Positions 1 to 7,919 of a stretch of 64,000 nt of DNA are shown piece after piece. Source of the DNA: Desulfobacteraceae bacterium (GTDB lineage: Bacteria; Desulfobacterota; Desulfobacteria; Desulfobacterales; Desulfobacteraceae); NCBI GenBank assembly GCA_016744295.1, contig JADGEQ010000006.1:62001-126000 (forward strand). The letters run 5' to 3'. A model generated the notes under the pieces. The model ran no database searches. It saw only the letters and a list, made by a program, of their open reading frames with translations, and had not been told where the DNA came from. How positions within the stretch are numbered: the first letter of the stretch is position 1; the number at the start of each line of letters is the position of its first letter. A program made the translations under genes and the position numbers.

Positions 1-105
1 TGGAACTTGGAAGAAATAAAGCGTCAAAATGAACACAACTGATTGTTTCAACAACAAAATGAAATTTATAAAACTCTTATATAAACTGCCAAACTGCCTT
101 AGATC

Positions 106-235
106 AGGGATTTCTCCTGAGATTGCCACACACCACACCCCAGGGAGGTAGCTCCAACCGAAAGGCCCATCGTTCGTGGCCGTTCCCACGAGATCTCGGA
201 TAAAACCGCCTAATCCCGGCTTAAAGCAAATCCCT
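106..235 (+). ncRNA. possible structured RNA, family not assigned
   Basis: AGGGATTT at 106-113 pairs perfectly with AAATCCCT at 228-235. Just inside, CTGAGAT at 117-123 pairs with ATCTCGG at 193-199 (one T-G wobble). The enclosed part contains a TCGTGG/CCACGA hairpin (174-179 with 186-191) and a small GGAG/CTCC hairpin (144-147 with 152-155). No convincing reading frame covers the region. The sequence GATTTCTCCTGAGAT and the distal ATCTCGG recall the closing stem of 6S RNA, but the predicted size (about 130 nt) and branched shape do not fit well. It could also be a leader of the gene at 427. What is seen is the pairing; RNA status is inference. Confidence 0.35.
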
Positions 236-258
236 GCGATTCAGTGCCTAATAACAGT

Positions 259-314
259 AGCAGCAATTTTCTGGAATAATACAGGTTCATATGAACCCAC
301 CGTGAATTGCTGCT
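259..314. repeat. nested inverted repeat upstream of the acyl-CoA synthetase
   Basis: AGCAGCAATT at 259-268 is repeated inverted as AATTGCTGCT at 305-314. Between them lies a perfect 14-bp palindrome, GGTTCATATGAACC, at 284-297. It could be a dimeric regulator site inside a larger cruciform, or the end of the RNA before it, although no T tract follows. It sits 110-170 bp upstream of the start at 427. The remaining bases of 1-426 show nothing I can name. Confidence 0.55.
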
Positions 315-426
315 GGATTTCATGCTATCTGTTTAAAATTATGATATGGTTGATGAAATTTTATAAGCATGACCTATTTAACGCTAAAATTGCTTATACA
401 AAAAGATAATTAAAACGGAGGAATCA

Positions 427-2949
427 GTGGACCTTCCCATCGATTTTAACAGTATTACCGATACCTTTGCCAGGGCCAGCCAGGAGGACCGGGATTTTTT
501 ATACGAATACGAGGTGTATTCCCTTTTGGCCCGGTCCGGAGCGGAAACACCACCCAAGAGCAGTTTTATCCCCAAGGGGGCAAGGTCTTCCGATGAAGAA
601 CTGATGGCCCTGCCCGGGGAGAAGACAGTATTGAAAATTATATCCCCCACCATTATTCACAAGACCGAGGTGGGAGGGGTGCGCATTGTCACAAAAGAGC
701 CCAACCAGATCCGGTCTGCTGTCCGACGGATGTTATATGAAGTTCCGGAAAAATATAGCCGCTGGATTCAGCAGCATCCGGACGGGATACCTGCACATTA
801 TAAGGGCTTGACCGGGGATGCCCTTGCCGCTGCGGTGGGCCGGGATGTAAAGGGGGTTCTCCAGGTTCAGTTCATGCCGCCTGATTCAGATACATTTGGT
901 AATGAGCTCATTGTGGGGCTTCGTCATACAAGGGAATTTGGCAGCATCTTAAGTGCCGGTCTCGGGGGAACCGATACGGAACTCTATGCCAAGCGGTTCA
1001 GGAAAGGCCAGGCCATTGTGGCAGCCTCAACAGCCATGAATGACGGCCAGTCTTTTTTTCAGCTGTTTAAGCAGACCATTTCCTATCGAAAGCTGGCAGG
1101 ACTGACCCGGGGCCAGCGTCGTATTGTCACCGATGAGCAGCTTATTGAATGTTTTGAGTCCTTTATCAGAATCGGTAATTTTTACTCCCAGATTAACCCT
1201 GATGCCCCCTTTGTCATTGAAGAACTGGAAATCAATCCCTTTGCCTTTACCGATTATCTCATGGTGCCCTTGGACGGTATGTGCCGCTTCGGCCATGCAG
1301 AAAAACTGGCCCCCAAAAGGCCCGTGGCAAAGATTGACAAATTGCTCCACCCCAAAAAAATCGGAATTATCGGGGTTTCAGCCACAAGGAAAAATTTTGG
1401 GCGGATCATCCTGGAAAATATTTTGGCCGAAGGCTATGCCAAAAAAGATATTGTCGTCTTTAAAGAGGGAGTGGATCAAATAGACGGGATGGACGGGGTG
1501 AAATGTCTGCCGGGGCTGGGGGCGGTCACCGAAAAACTGGATCTGTTTATCGTGGCTGTGGGAGCAGCCCAGGTGCCGGATCTGGTGGAGGAGGTGATCC
1601 GTCTGGATGCAGCCAACAGCGTCATGCTCATCCCCGGCGGTATGGGGGAGACCGAGGACAGCAAGGCCAGGGCCGATCAGGTCATGGGGCAGATCAATGC
1701 GGCCCATGGTCTAACAATAACAGATTCAACAGCAACAGATTCAACAGCAACTGACCCCACAGCAACTGACCCCACAGTAACTGGCCCCACAGAAAGGGGC
1801 ATTGCTGATGCTTCAAAGGGGGGGGGGCCGGTTTTTCTCGGGGCCAATTGCATGGGGGTGATATCAAAACCGGGGCGGTATGACACCTGGTTTATCCCGG
1901 AAGAAAAGCTTCCCAAGGTGCGTTCCCACAAGGCCAACAGAGCGGCTCTGGTCAGTCAGAGTGGGGCCTTTATGCTCCACAGAAGTCACCAGTGTCCTGA
2001 GTTGCGGCCGGCCTATATGATTTCCATGGGCAACCAGACCGATTTGACCCTGGGCGATATGGTTCACTATTTCAAAGATTCAGACCAGGTGGATGTGATC
2101 GCTGTTTATGTCGAAGGATTCAATGATCTGGACGGGTTGGAATTCTGCCGGGCCGTCAGGCAAGCGGTTCTGGCCGGAAAAGAGGTGGTCTTTTACAAGG
2201 CCGGCCGGACCCTGGAGGGCAAGGCTGCCACCAGTAGTCATACCGCGTCCCTGGCCGGGGATTATATGGTTTGTGAAAGCTGTGTGTCCCAGGCCGGTGC
2301 CATTGTGGCCAGAAATTTTTCCGAGTTTCAGGAACTCATGCTTTTGTCCGAAACCCTGAGTTTAAAGCCCATTTGGGGTAATCGTCTGGCCGCTGTCAGC
2401 GGCGCCGGGTTCGAGGCTGTGGGCATGGCCGATTCTATTCAGTCCGATGATTTTTCCATGGAACTTGCCCGCTTTGAGCCGGGTACCAGGGATGCCGTTG
2501 CCGCTATTCTTAAGGCCAAGCGGCTGGATGCCTTTGTAACCTTGTCCAACCCCCTGGATATCAACCCTAGTGCCGACGACGAGGCCCATGCGAAGATCAC
2601 ATCAATTTTGGCACAAGATCCCAATGTGGATGCCGTGGTGGTGAGCCTGGATCCTTTGTCCCCGGCCATGCAGACCCTGGACACAACATCGGTAAAGGAA
2701 TTTGATATGCACGGGTCTGACAGTATTTTGAATCGGATGATATCCCTGGTCTCAACAAGCCAAACCCCCATCGTAACTGTGGTGGATGGAGGGCGGCTCT
2801 ATGATCCTTTGCGGGATGCATTGATGGACAATGGAATACCCGTATTTACCGTTTGTGATAAGGCCATTGCCGCCCTGTCATTATATGTCCAGGGGCGTCT
2901 TAGAGCCGATGCCATCAGAAGCAGCGAAGGAGTTGAAAGCAGATCCTAG
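427..2949 (+). CDS. acyl-CoA synthetase, NDP-forming (fused beta-alpha)
   Basis: This 840-residue protein should make an acyl-CoA from a carboxylate with ATP, giving ADP and Pi through a phosphohistidine. Domain order is ATP-grasp (beta type) in the first 290 residues, with LKIISPTIIHKTEVGG and ELEINPF, then the CoA-binding Rossmann domain from about 305 (KKIGIIGVSA), then the ligase domain with the catalytic histidine in SSHTASLAG. PatZ-type enzymes have the alpha part first, so this is the permuted order, and there is no acetyltransferase domain. The start is GTG, set by GGAGG at 417-421. A pentapeptide repeat interrupts residues 432-456. The next gene, an MFS carrier, starts directly after the stop, so uptake and activation of the same acid is likely. 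The substrate cannot be told from sequence. Confidence 0.88.
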   Translation: MDLPIDFNSITDTFARASQEDRDFLYEYEVYSLLARSGAETPPKSSFIPKGARSSDEELMALPGEKTVLKIISPTIIHKTEVGGVRIVTKEPNQIRSAVRRMLYEVPEKYSRWIQQHPDGIPAHYKGLTGDALAAAVGRDVKGVLQVQFMPPDSDTFGNELIVGLRHTREFGSILSAGLGGTDTELYAKRFRKGQAIVAASTAMNDGQSFFQLFKQTISYRKLAGLTRGQRRIVTDEQLIECFESFIRIGNFYSQINPDAPFVIEELEINPFAFTDYLMVPLDGMCRFGHAEKLAPKRPVAKIDKLLHPKKIGIIGVSATRKNFGRIILENILAEGYAKKDIVVFKEGVDQIDGMDGVKCLPGLGAVTEKLDLFIVAVGAAQVPDLVEEVIRLDAANSVMLIPGGMGETEDSKARADQVMGQINAAHGLTITDSTATDSTATDPTATDPTVTGPTERGIADASKGGGPVFLGANCMGVISKPGRYDTWFIPEEKLPKVRSHKANRAALVSQSGAFMLHRSHQCPELRPAYMISMGNQTDLTLGDMVHYFKDSDQVDVIAVYVEGFNDLDGLEFCRAVRQAVLAGKEVVFYKAGRTLEGKAATSSHTASLAGDYMVCESCVSQAGAIVARNFSEFQELMLLSETLSLKPIWGNRLAAVSGAGFEAVGMADSIQSDDFSMELARFEPGTRDAVAAILKAKRLDAFVTLSNPLDINPSADDEAHAKITSILAQDPNVDAVVVSLDPLSPAMQTLDTTSVKEFDMHGSDSILNRMISLVSTSQTPIVTVVDGGRLYDPLRDALMDNGIPVFTVCDKAIAALSLYVQGRLRADAIRSSEGVESRS
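1720..1794 (+). repeat. five 15-bp in-frame tandem repeats in the acyl-CoA synthetase
   Basis: Five 15-bp units run head to tail, the first two identical (ACAGATTCAACAGCA). The next two (ACTGACCCCACAGCA and a variant ending GTA) and the last (ACTGGCCCCACAGAA) are close variants. They are in phase with codon 432 and encode TDSTA, TDSTA, TDPTA, TDPTV and TGPTE. They fall in a loop between VMGQINAAHG and the conserved FLGANCMGVIS, where homologues would be expected to have a short turn. Confidence 0.9.
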
Positions 2950-4332
2950 ATGAACCAATTGAATCTAAATCAGTACCCGTTAAATCTAAATCAGTCAAAT
3001 GAAAACCAGTTAAATGAAAACAGGTCGCAGCATTACAATACCCATATTACCATCTCCTTTTCCCGGGGATGGCTGGTCACGGCCGCAGCCATCGGCCTTG
3101 GCATGGCCTTTGGTGTGCTCTATGTCTGGAGCGTTATCAAGGGCGGCATTCCCGACACCTGGGGGTGGTCCAATGCAGACAAAGCACTGCCCTATTCCAT
3201 CATGGCCATTGCCTTCTCAGTGGTCATGGTTCCGGCGGGCCAGCTCCAGGACCGGTATGGTCCCAGGCCCATGGTGATGGTCGGGGGATTTCTGGCAGGC
3301 CTTGGGTGTGTTTTGTCCGGCCTGGGAGGAGATGCTGTTTGGGCCTATGTTGCAGGGTTTGGTGTGGTCACCGGTGCCGGTGTCGGGTTTGCCTATGCAG
3401 CCCTGACCCCTGCCGCCATCAAGTGGTTCCCCAGGGAAAAAACCGGGTTCATTGCCGGGCTTGTGGTGGGGGGGAGTGGGCTTGCACCGGTTCTGCTGGC
3501 CCCCTTGACCGCTTTTTTGCTCAATTTTTATTCGGTGACCTCTCCTGCCGGGGTGGTTGAAAAGGGGGTGGCTTTGTCCATGATCACTGTGGGTGGGCTT
3601 ATCTGGCTCGCATCGGGGTGTCTGGCTTGGTTTGTTTACAATCCTCCCCCCGGATTTGTGCCGATTTCCATTATTCCGGCCCAATCCTGGAAGGAGGAAG
3701 AGAATTTTTTATATTATGATATGCTTAAGACGCCTCAGTTCTGGCTATTGTTTATCATGTATTTTTCCGGGGCATCGGCGGGCCTTGTTTTTATCAGCGT
3801 TGCCGCCGATCTGGGGGTAAAAGCCCTGGGACAATGGGCTTTTTTTACCGTGGTGGTCCTTTCCCTGGGTAACACCACGGGTCGGATACTCGCAGGTATG
3901 ATTTCGGATAAAATTGGCAGGCAATTTACCCTCATGGGTCAGTTTATATTCCAGGCTATCATGATAGGAATCTTGTATCTGTTGACGAGTCAGGGGGGCG
4001 GGTCCACTGTTCTGATCCTTGTATCTGTTTTTCTCATTGGGATGAATTACGGGTCCAATCTCACGGTTTTTCCTGCAGCTTGCAAAGATTATTTTGGTCT
4101 GGTAAATTTCGGGCTTAATTACGGGTGTCTGTTTGCCGCTTTTGGCCTGGCCGGCTTGATCATGCCCTGGCTTAACGGGTTGATAATAGATATAACCGGC
4201 AAGCCGGACCTGTCCTATTTGCTCATGGCGGGTATGCTGGTTTTATCCGCAGGCTTGGCGTTTATAAGTCAGCGTCTGGGGCCTCCGGCACAATCGCTTC
4301 TCAAAAATGCATCCCAAAAAAAGGGCATCTGA
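2950..4332 (+). CDS. MFS transporter, oxalate/formate antiporter (OFA) type
   Basis: A 460-residue inner-membrane carrier with about 12 hydrophobic segments. The first membrane helix (VTAAAIGLGMAFGVLYVWSV) and the loop QLQDRYGPRPMVMVGG between helices 2 and 3 are typical of the OFA group, which exchanges or takes up small carboxylates. The ATG follows the stop of the acyl-CoA synthetase with no gap, and the nearest Shine-Dalgarno-like AAGGAG is about 19 bp upstream, so translation is probably coupled to the gene before. The first 25 residues are unusual for a carrier: an Asn/Gln-rich pentapeptide repeat. It probably imports the acid that the first enzyme activates. Confidence 0.85.
   Translation: MNQLNLNQYPLNLNQSNENQLNENRSQHYNTHITISFSRGWLVTAAAIGLGMAFGVLYVWSVIKGGIPDTWGWSNADKALPYSIMAIAFSVVMVPAGQLQDRYGPRPMVMVGGFLAGLGCVLSGLGGDAVWAYVAGFGVVTGAGVGFAYAALTPAAIKWFPREKTGFIAGLVVGGSGLAPVLLAPLTAFLLNFYSVTSPAGVVEKGVALSMITVGGLIWLASGCLAWFVYNPPPGFVPISIIPAQSWKEEENFLYYDMLKTPQFWLLFIMYFSGASAGLVFISVAADLGVKALGQWAFFTVVVLSLGNTTGRILAGMISDKIGRQFTLMGQFIFQAIMIGILYLLTSQGGGSTVLILVSVFLIGMNYGSNLTVFPAACKDYFGLVNFGLNYGCLFAAFGLAGLIMPWLNGLIIDITGKPDLSYLLMAGMLVLSAGLAFISQRLGPPAQSLLKNASQKKGI
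2959..3024 (+). repeat. 15-bp repeats at the N terminus of the MFS carrier
   Basis: Units such as TTGAATCTAAATCAG, TTAAATCTAAATCAG, TCAAATGAAAACCAG and TTAAATGAAAACAGG encode LNLNQ, LNLNQ, SNENQ and LNENR, residues 4-25, broken once by YP. The block lies before the first membrane helix, in the presumed cytoplasmic tail. Confidence 0.8.
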
Positions 4333-4348
4333 AAAAGGAGATCGATCC

Positions 4349-5164
4349 ATGGCAATTATTACCATCTCAAGGGGAACCTTCGGCGGGGGCAGGGAAGTGG
4401 CCGAAGGGCTGGCAGACAAACTCAACCATGTGTGCATCAGCCGGGAGGATATTATCCAGGATGCAGCCGGGGCCTTTGACATGGAAGAATCCCAGTTGCG
4501 GGATGCCATCCTGGCTGCCCCCGGCCCCTTGGCCCTGGGGGCTTCAAACAATATTGCCAATGTGAAATTTTTACGGGCGGCCCTGCTGGAGCGGGTAAAG
4601 GATAATAACCTTGTTTACCACGGATATGGCGGTCATTTGCTTTTGGGAGGGCTGCCCCACCTTTTGAGGGTAAGGGTTATGGCCGGTATGGAATATCGGA
4701 TTGCCGTTGTCATGGACAAGGCAAGTCTTAGCCGGGGAAAAGCAATTCAGCGCATTATGGAAAATGATAAACAGCGGGCCCATTGGTCCCTGACCGTCTG
4801 GGGGGTGGAATGGAATGACCCCTCTCAATTTGATCTGGTGGTGAACCTGGATCACATAAAGGCGGCAGACGCCGTGGACCTTATCGCCCGGGCCGCTAGC
4901 CTGGCTGAGTTTAGAAGTGATAACGGTACAAACCAGGCCTTTGTAGATGAATGCATAACCGCAAGGATCTGGGTGGCATTAACCCGGAACCGTCCCACCC
5001 GGTCAGCCCGGATTCAGCTGGACAGCAAAAAGGGTTGTGTGACCATCACCGGGGATGTGGGGTCTGCAAAACTCAGGGATGCCATTGTGGGCATTGCCGA
5101 AGAAGTGGATGGTGTAAATCAGGTGATCAGTCATCTGTCCATCGGGGCTGGCTGGCATTGGTAG
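4349..5164 (+). CDS. cytidylate-kinase-like protein with C-terminal BON domain
   Basis: A 271-residue protein. The N-terminal 185 residues resemble the cytidylate-kinase-like family, with a P-loop-type segment SRGTFGGGREVAEGLADKL at residues 7-25. The last 70 residues, including GCVTITGDVGSAKLRDAIVG, look like a BON domain, a module usually linked to membrane or ligand binding. An ATG 42 bp upstream lies inside the MFS gene; I chose 4349 because AAGGAG at 4335-4340 is 8 bp before it. It is third in the operon with the acyl-CoA synthetase and carrier. True CMP kinase activity is doubtful; a regulatory phosphotransfer role is conceivable. Confidence 0.75.
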   Translation: MAIITISRGTFGGGREVAEGLADKLNHVCISREDIIQDAAGAFDMEESQLRDAILAAPGPLALGASNNIANVKFLRAALLERVKDNNLVYHGYGGHLLLGGLPHLLRVRVMAGMEYRIAVVMDKASLSRGKAIQRIMENDKQRAHWSLTVWGVEWNDPSQFDLVVNLDHIKAADAVDLIARAASLAEFRSDNGTNQAFVDECITARIWVALTRNRPTRSARIQLDSKKGCVTITGDVGSAKLRDAIVGIAEEVDGVNQVISHLSIGAGWHW

Positions 5165-5295
5165 ACACTGCTATACATTTCTATGAATTGGTAGGCTGGG
5201 CAATTACACAAGAGAATGGGAAGGGATCCTGGGAAAGATTCGTTATTTGTCTTGACCTTCTCGAAGGCCATTCCGAAAAAAAATAAAGGAACTTT

Positions 5296-5520
5296 ATGGA
5301 AACGAATAATATTAGAAGTGTTAAAATTACCAGAGAACCGGTCGAATTGTACAAAATACTCAAGTTTGAAAACCTGGCGGCAAGCGGCGGTGAAGCCAAA
5401 CATTTTGTTGCCGACGGGCTGGTGACCGTGAACGGGAAGGTGGAAACCCGGAAGCGAAATAAAATCTATTCCGGGGATGTGATCGGATTTAACGGGGATT
5501 TTCTTAAAATTGAAACCTAG
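5296..5520 (+). CDS. small S4-domain RNA-binding protein (YbcJ type)
   Basis: A 74-residue protein made almost wholly of an S4 RNA-binding fold: LYKILKFENLAASGGEAK, then VADGLVTVNGKVETRKRNKI and the closing strand GDVIGFNGDFLKIE. Proteins of this size and pattern (YbcJ/YaaA-like) are thought to bind structured RNA, often rRNA. The start is supported by AAAGGA 7 bp upstream. The preceding 131 bp (5165-5295) contain no gene I can support. The HAD gene follows after 7 bp. Confidence 0.85.
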   Translation: METNNIRSVKITREPVELYKILKFENLAASGGEAKHFVADGLVTVNGKVETRKRNKIYSGDVIGFNGDFLKIET

Positions 5521-5527
5521 GGCAGGC

Positions 5528-6264
5528 ATGAAATACCTTATTGACCTTGATGGCACTTTGCTGGATGGTGACAGGGCCAACAAAGATTCTGTGAAATTTA
5601 TGGGTGAACTTCAAAAAAGAGGTGCTGAGTTTTTGATAATGACAAATTCCATAGCATCTCCCCGGATCATTCGGGAACGCTTGGATGAAGTTGGGATATC
5701 TGTTGATACGGGATGTATTTTAAATCCGATAGCTGCGGTTAATATCTACCTGAAAGCAAACAATATAAGCAGGGCATTTATTGTCGGAAGTAAATCGGAA
5801 GTTGAACAGGTAAGCGTAAAAAACGATACAGAAAATCCCCAGGCAATACTTCTTCTGGATTTTGAAAAAGAAAACCTAGCCTATGACGGACTGCAAAACA
5901 TATTTTCATTGATTCAACGACAAATTCCCGTGATTTCAGCTTCAGGATCGACATTTTATTAAGGGATGGCCTTCAATATCTGGATACCGGCTCTTTTGTG
6001 AATTTGTTTGAGAGTGCCGGTGGAATAAAAATTGAGATATTGGGAAAACCTTCCCGTGAATATTTTAAGGCCGGAATGACCCTGTTAAATGAAGCGTCAA
6101 GAAATATTGTGGTTATTGGAGATGACTGGCGCACGGATAGTAACGGCGCCCATGGGGCCGGGCTCACTTCTGTTTTAATTAGATCCGGTAAATATAAAAG
6201 GGGTGATGAAAAAAAATGCAGCCCTCAAAAAACAATAAATCGTTTAATGGAATTGTTTGAATAG
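5528..6264 (+). pseudogene. HAD-superfamily IIA phosphatase, broken by a 1-bp frameshift
   Basis: The first reading frame (5528-5962) has motif I, DLDGTLLDGD, and motif II, MTNSIASP, of subclass IIA HAD phosphatases, and ends at a TAA just after GSTFY. The missing half continues in the next frame without a stop: LRDGLQYLDTGSFVNLFE, GKPSREYF and the acidic motif IGDDWRTDSNGAHGAG, to 6264. Restoring one base near 5960 (TTTTATTAAGG to TTTTATTTAAGG) gives one protein of about 245 residues, the normal family length. The conserved second half suggests a recent mutation or a sequencing error. The ATG at 5528 is chosen over an in-frame ATG at 5510 because of AGGGCAGG just upstream. Confidence 0.8.
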
Positions 6265-6348
6265 AGGGTATAAAAATGATTCCCGGTGCCTGTAATGTGG
6301 CCATGGTTCATGGCCGTTGAAATATCAAAAATTATTTCATCTGCGGTC

Positions 6349-7614
6349 CTAGGCTGATTTTTTGAGTGAAGCCGTTTGTTTATCAGCCGTAAGTATTTTT
6401 TGGAACTGTTGTGCCTTTGTCAGAAAGTGTTCCATTTCAAGAAAATTGACCGGGGTTGCAGCGGGTGATTTATGGGTGAGGGGATTGACCAACGTTCCAT
6501 TTTTTATCATTCGAAAGCATAGATGGGGACCTGTGGCATATCCTGTCATTCCCACATGACCGATCACCTGGCCCTGTAGTACTCGTTTTCTCTTTTTCAT
6601 GCCCTTGGCAAATTTACTCATGTGGTAGTACCGGGTGATGTATCCGCTACAATGACGGATAATCACATGATTTCCCATACTCTTGCTGTACCCGATTCCT
6701 GTGATGATGCCGTCTCCCACTGTTTTTATGGGGGTTCCCATTGGGGCTGCATAATCCACTCCCCCATGGGGACGGTACTCTTTTAATATGGGGTGCATCC
6801 TTTTGGGGGTAAATTTGGATGAAATACGTGAAAATGAAAGGGGTGCCTTTAGAAATGCTTTTTGAAGTGAGTTGCCGTTCTCATCATAGTACCCTGAAAT
6901 TCCCTTTGAATCTTTATGGCGAAAGGCTTGGAATCTATTGCCAGCATTGTCAAAAATAGCGGCCTGTATCTTTCCATAGCCGGAAAGCTTACCCTCCTTA
7001 TACCGCTTTTCCACAAGAACCTGGAATTGGTCTCCGGGTCGAATGTCCCTGATAAAATCAATATCCCAGGCAAAAATATCAGACAGTTTCCAGGCAAGTT
7101 CGCTTTGTTCCCCAATTTTTCTGACAGCCTCAAACAGGCTGGATGTGATGGTGGCAGATACCACCTCAACGGATAGATCATAATTGATAGGGACCTGGCG
7201 GATGGAAAATTGATTGTTTTCCCTTTGAATAACCAGTCTGTCTTGTTCATCTATCTCATATTCAAATCCGGTGAGATTCCCTTCCTCAATGATGAGGCGA
7301 TAGGGTTGCCCTTTTCTGATCCGGCGCAATGAAAAGATATCCGCGCTTTGCCGGTTTATCTCGTATATGGTTTTCATGGGAAGATATTTATTGAGCAGGG
7401 TGGACGCAGTATCCCCGGGTTGTACGATTCCTTTTATGATTTTAATATCCGGCCGGGCAACCTGAAAACCTGGCTGGTCAATCCGGGCTGGTGTTTTTTC
7501 TTCAGTCACTTCAGGTGTCTCTTTTATTGAATAGGAGCCCAAAACACTGGAAACAGTTGGTGTTAAAAATATACAAAAAAATACTAGGAAAATAACACAC
7601 CGTTTGATTAACAT
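6349..7614 (-). CDS. M23 family metallopeptidase, exported
   Basis: A 421-residue cell-wall endopeptidase. Residues 1-27 are a hydrophobic signal or anchor. Residues 60-200 resemble the OapA/LysM-like domains before M23 domains. The peptidase lies at about 280-385, with HGGVD (H283, D287) as zinc ligands and YYHMS (H331). The usual HxH is HLC here (H364, C366), so the third zinc ligand would be a cysteine; I believe related M23 proteins also show Asp or Cys here. It should act on peptidoglycan cross-links in the periplasm. It stands alone, convergent with the HAD gene. Confidence 0.88.
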   Translation of the reverse strand: MLIKRCVIFLVFFCIFLTPTVSSVLGSYSIKETPEVTEEKTPARIDQPGFQVARPDIKIIKGIVQPGDTASTLLNKYLPMKTIYEINRQSADIFSLRRIRKGQPYRLIIEEGNLTGFEYEIDEQDRLVIQRENNQFSIRQVPINYDLSVEVVSATITSSLFEAVRKIGEQSELAWKLSDIFAWDIDFIRDIRPGDQFQVLVEKRYKEGKLSGYGKIQAAIFDNAGNRFQAFRHKDSKGISGYYDENGNSLQKAFLKAPLSFSRISSKFTPKRMHPILKEYRPHGGVDYAAPMGTPIKTVGDGIITGIGYSKSMGNHVIIRHCSGYITRYYHMSKFAKGMKKRKRVLQGQVIGHVGMTGYATGPHLCFRMIKNGTLVNPLTHKSPAATPVNFLEMEHFLTKAQQFQKILTADKQTASLKKSA

Positions 7615-7919
7615 ATTCAGGGCCTTTTTAGTTTAAGGACCGCAAATTTTATAATCTTCGGTCCTCGGTATTCAAGCAAAATTGCCGGGTGCCACCTGGA
7701 AAGAGTGGCGTTTAGCAAAGAGATGTTACAACTTTTATGCCAGCTTGGCCTATTGCTGCAAAAAAAATACAGGGGGGTATAAAGGCGGGGGGTGTAGTGA
7801 TCTTATACAAACAGCCCTGGAAGGCAGCCTTGGAAGACTGATTGGTGATATTTAATTAGTGCTGGCTTTATACCATCATTGTCGCCGGGCAACCCCGTAG
7901 TATTCCCGGCTTCTTTTGG
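7615..7919. other. 305-bp gap between the M23 gene and the sigma-54 activator
   Basis: No coding frame is convincing. A small hairpin GCCAC/GTGGC (7691-7695 with 7705-7709) lies in what would be the M23 promoter or leader. A GCCGGG...CCCGGC inverted repeat ends at about 7914 next to the stop of the activator gene and may be its 3' hairpin, without a clear T tract on the minus strand. Confidence 0.4.

Noticed and set aside
1..42. Possible 3' end of an upstream plus-strand gene (14 codons ending in TGA)
   Set aside because: The frame is open from base 1 and ends plausibly, but 13 residues without a recognisable family are not enough to call a gene.
106..235. Naming the left-edge RNA as 6S RNA
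   Set aside because: Only short fragments agree with 6S; the length and the branched internal hairpins differ from the long rod with a central bubble.
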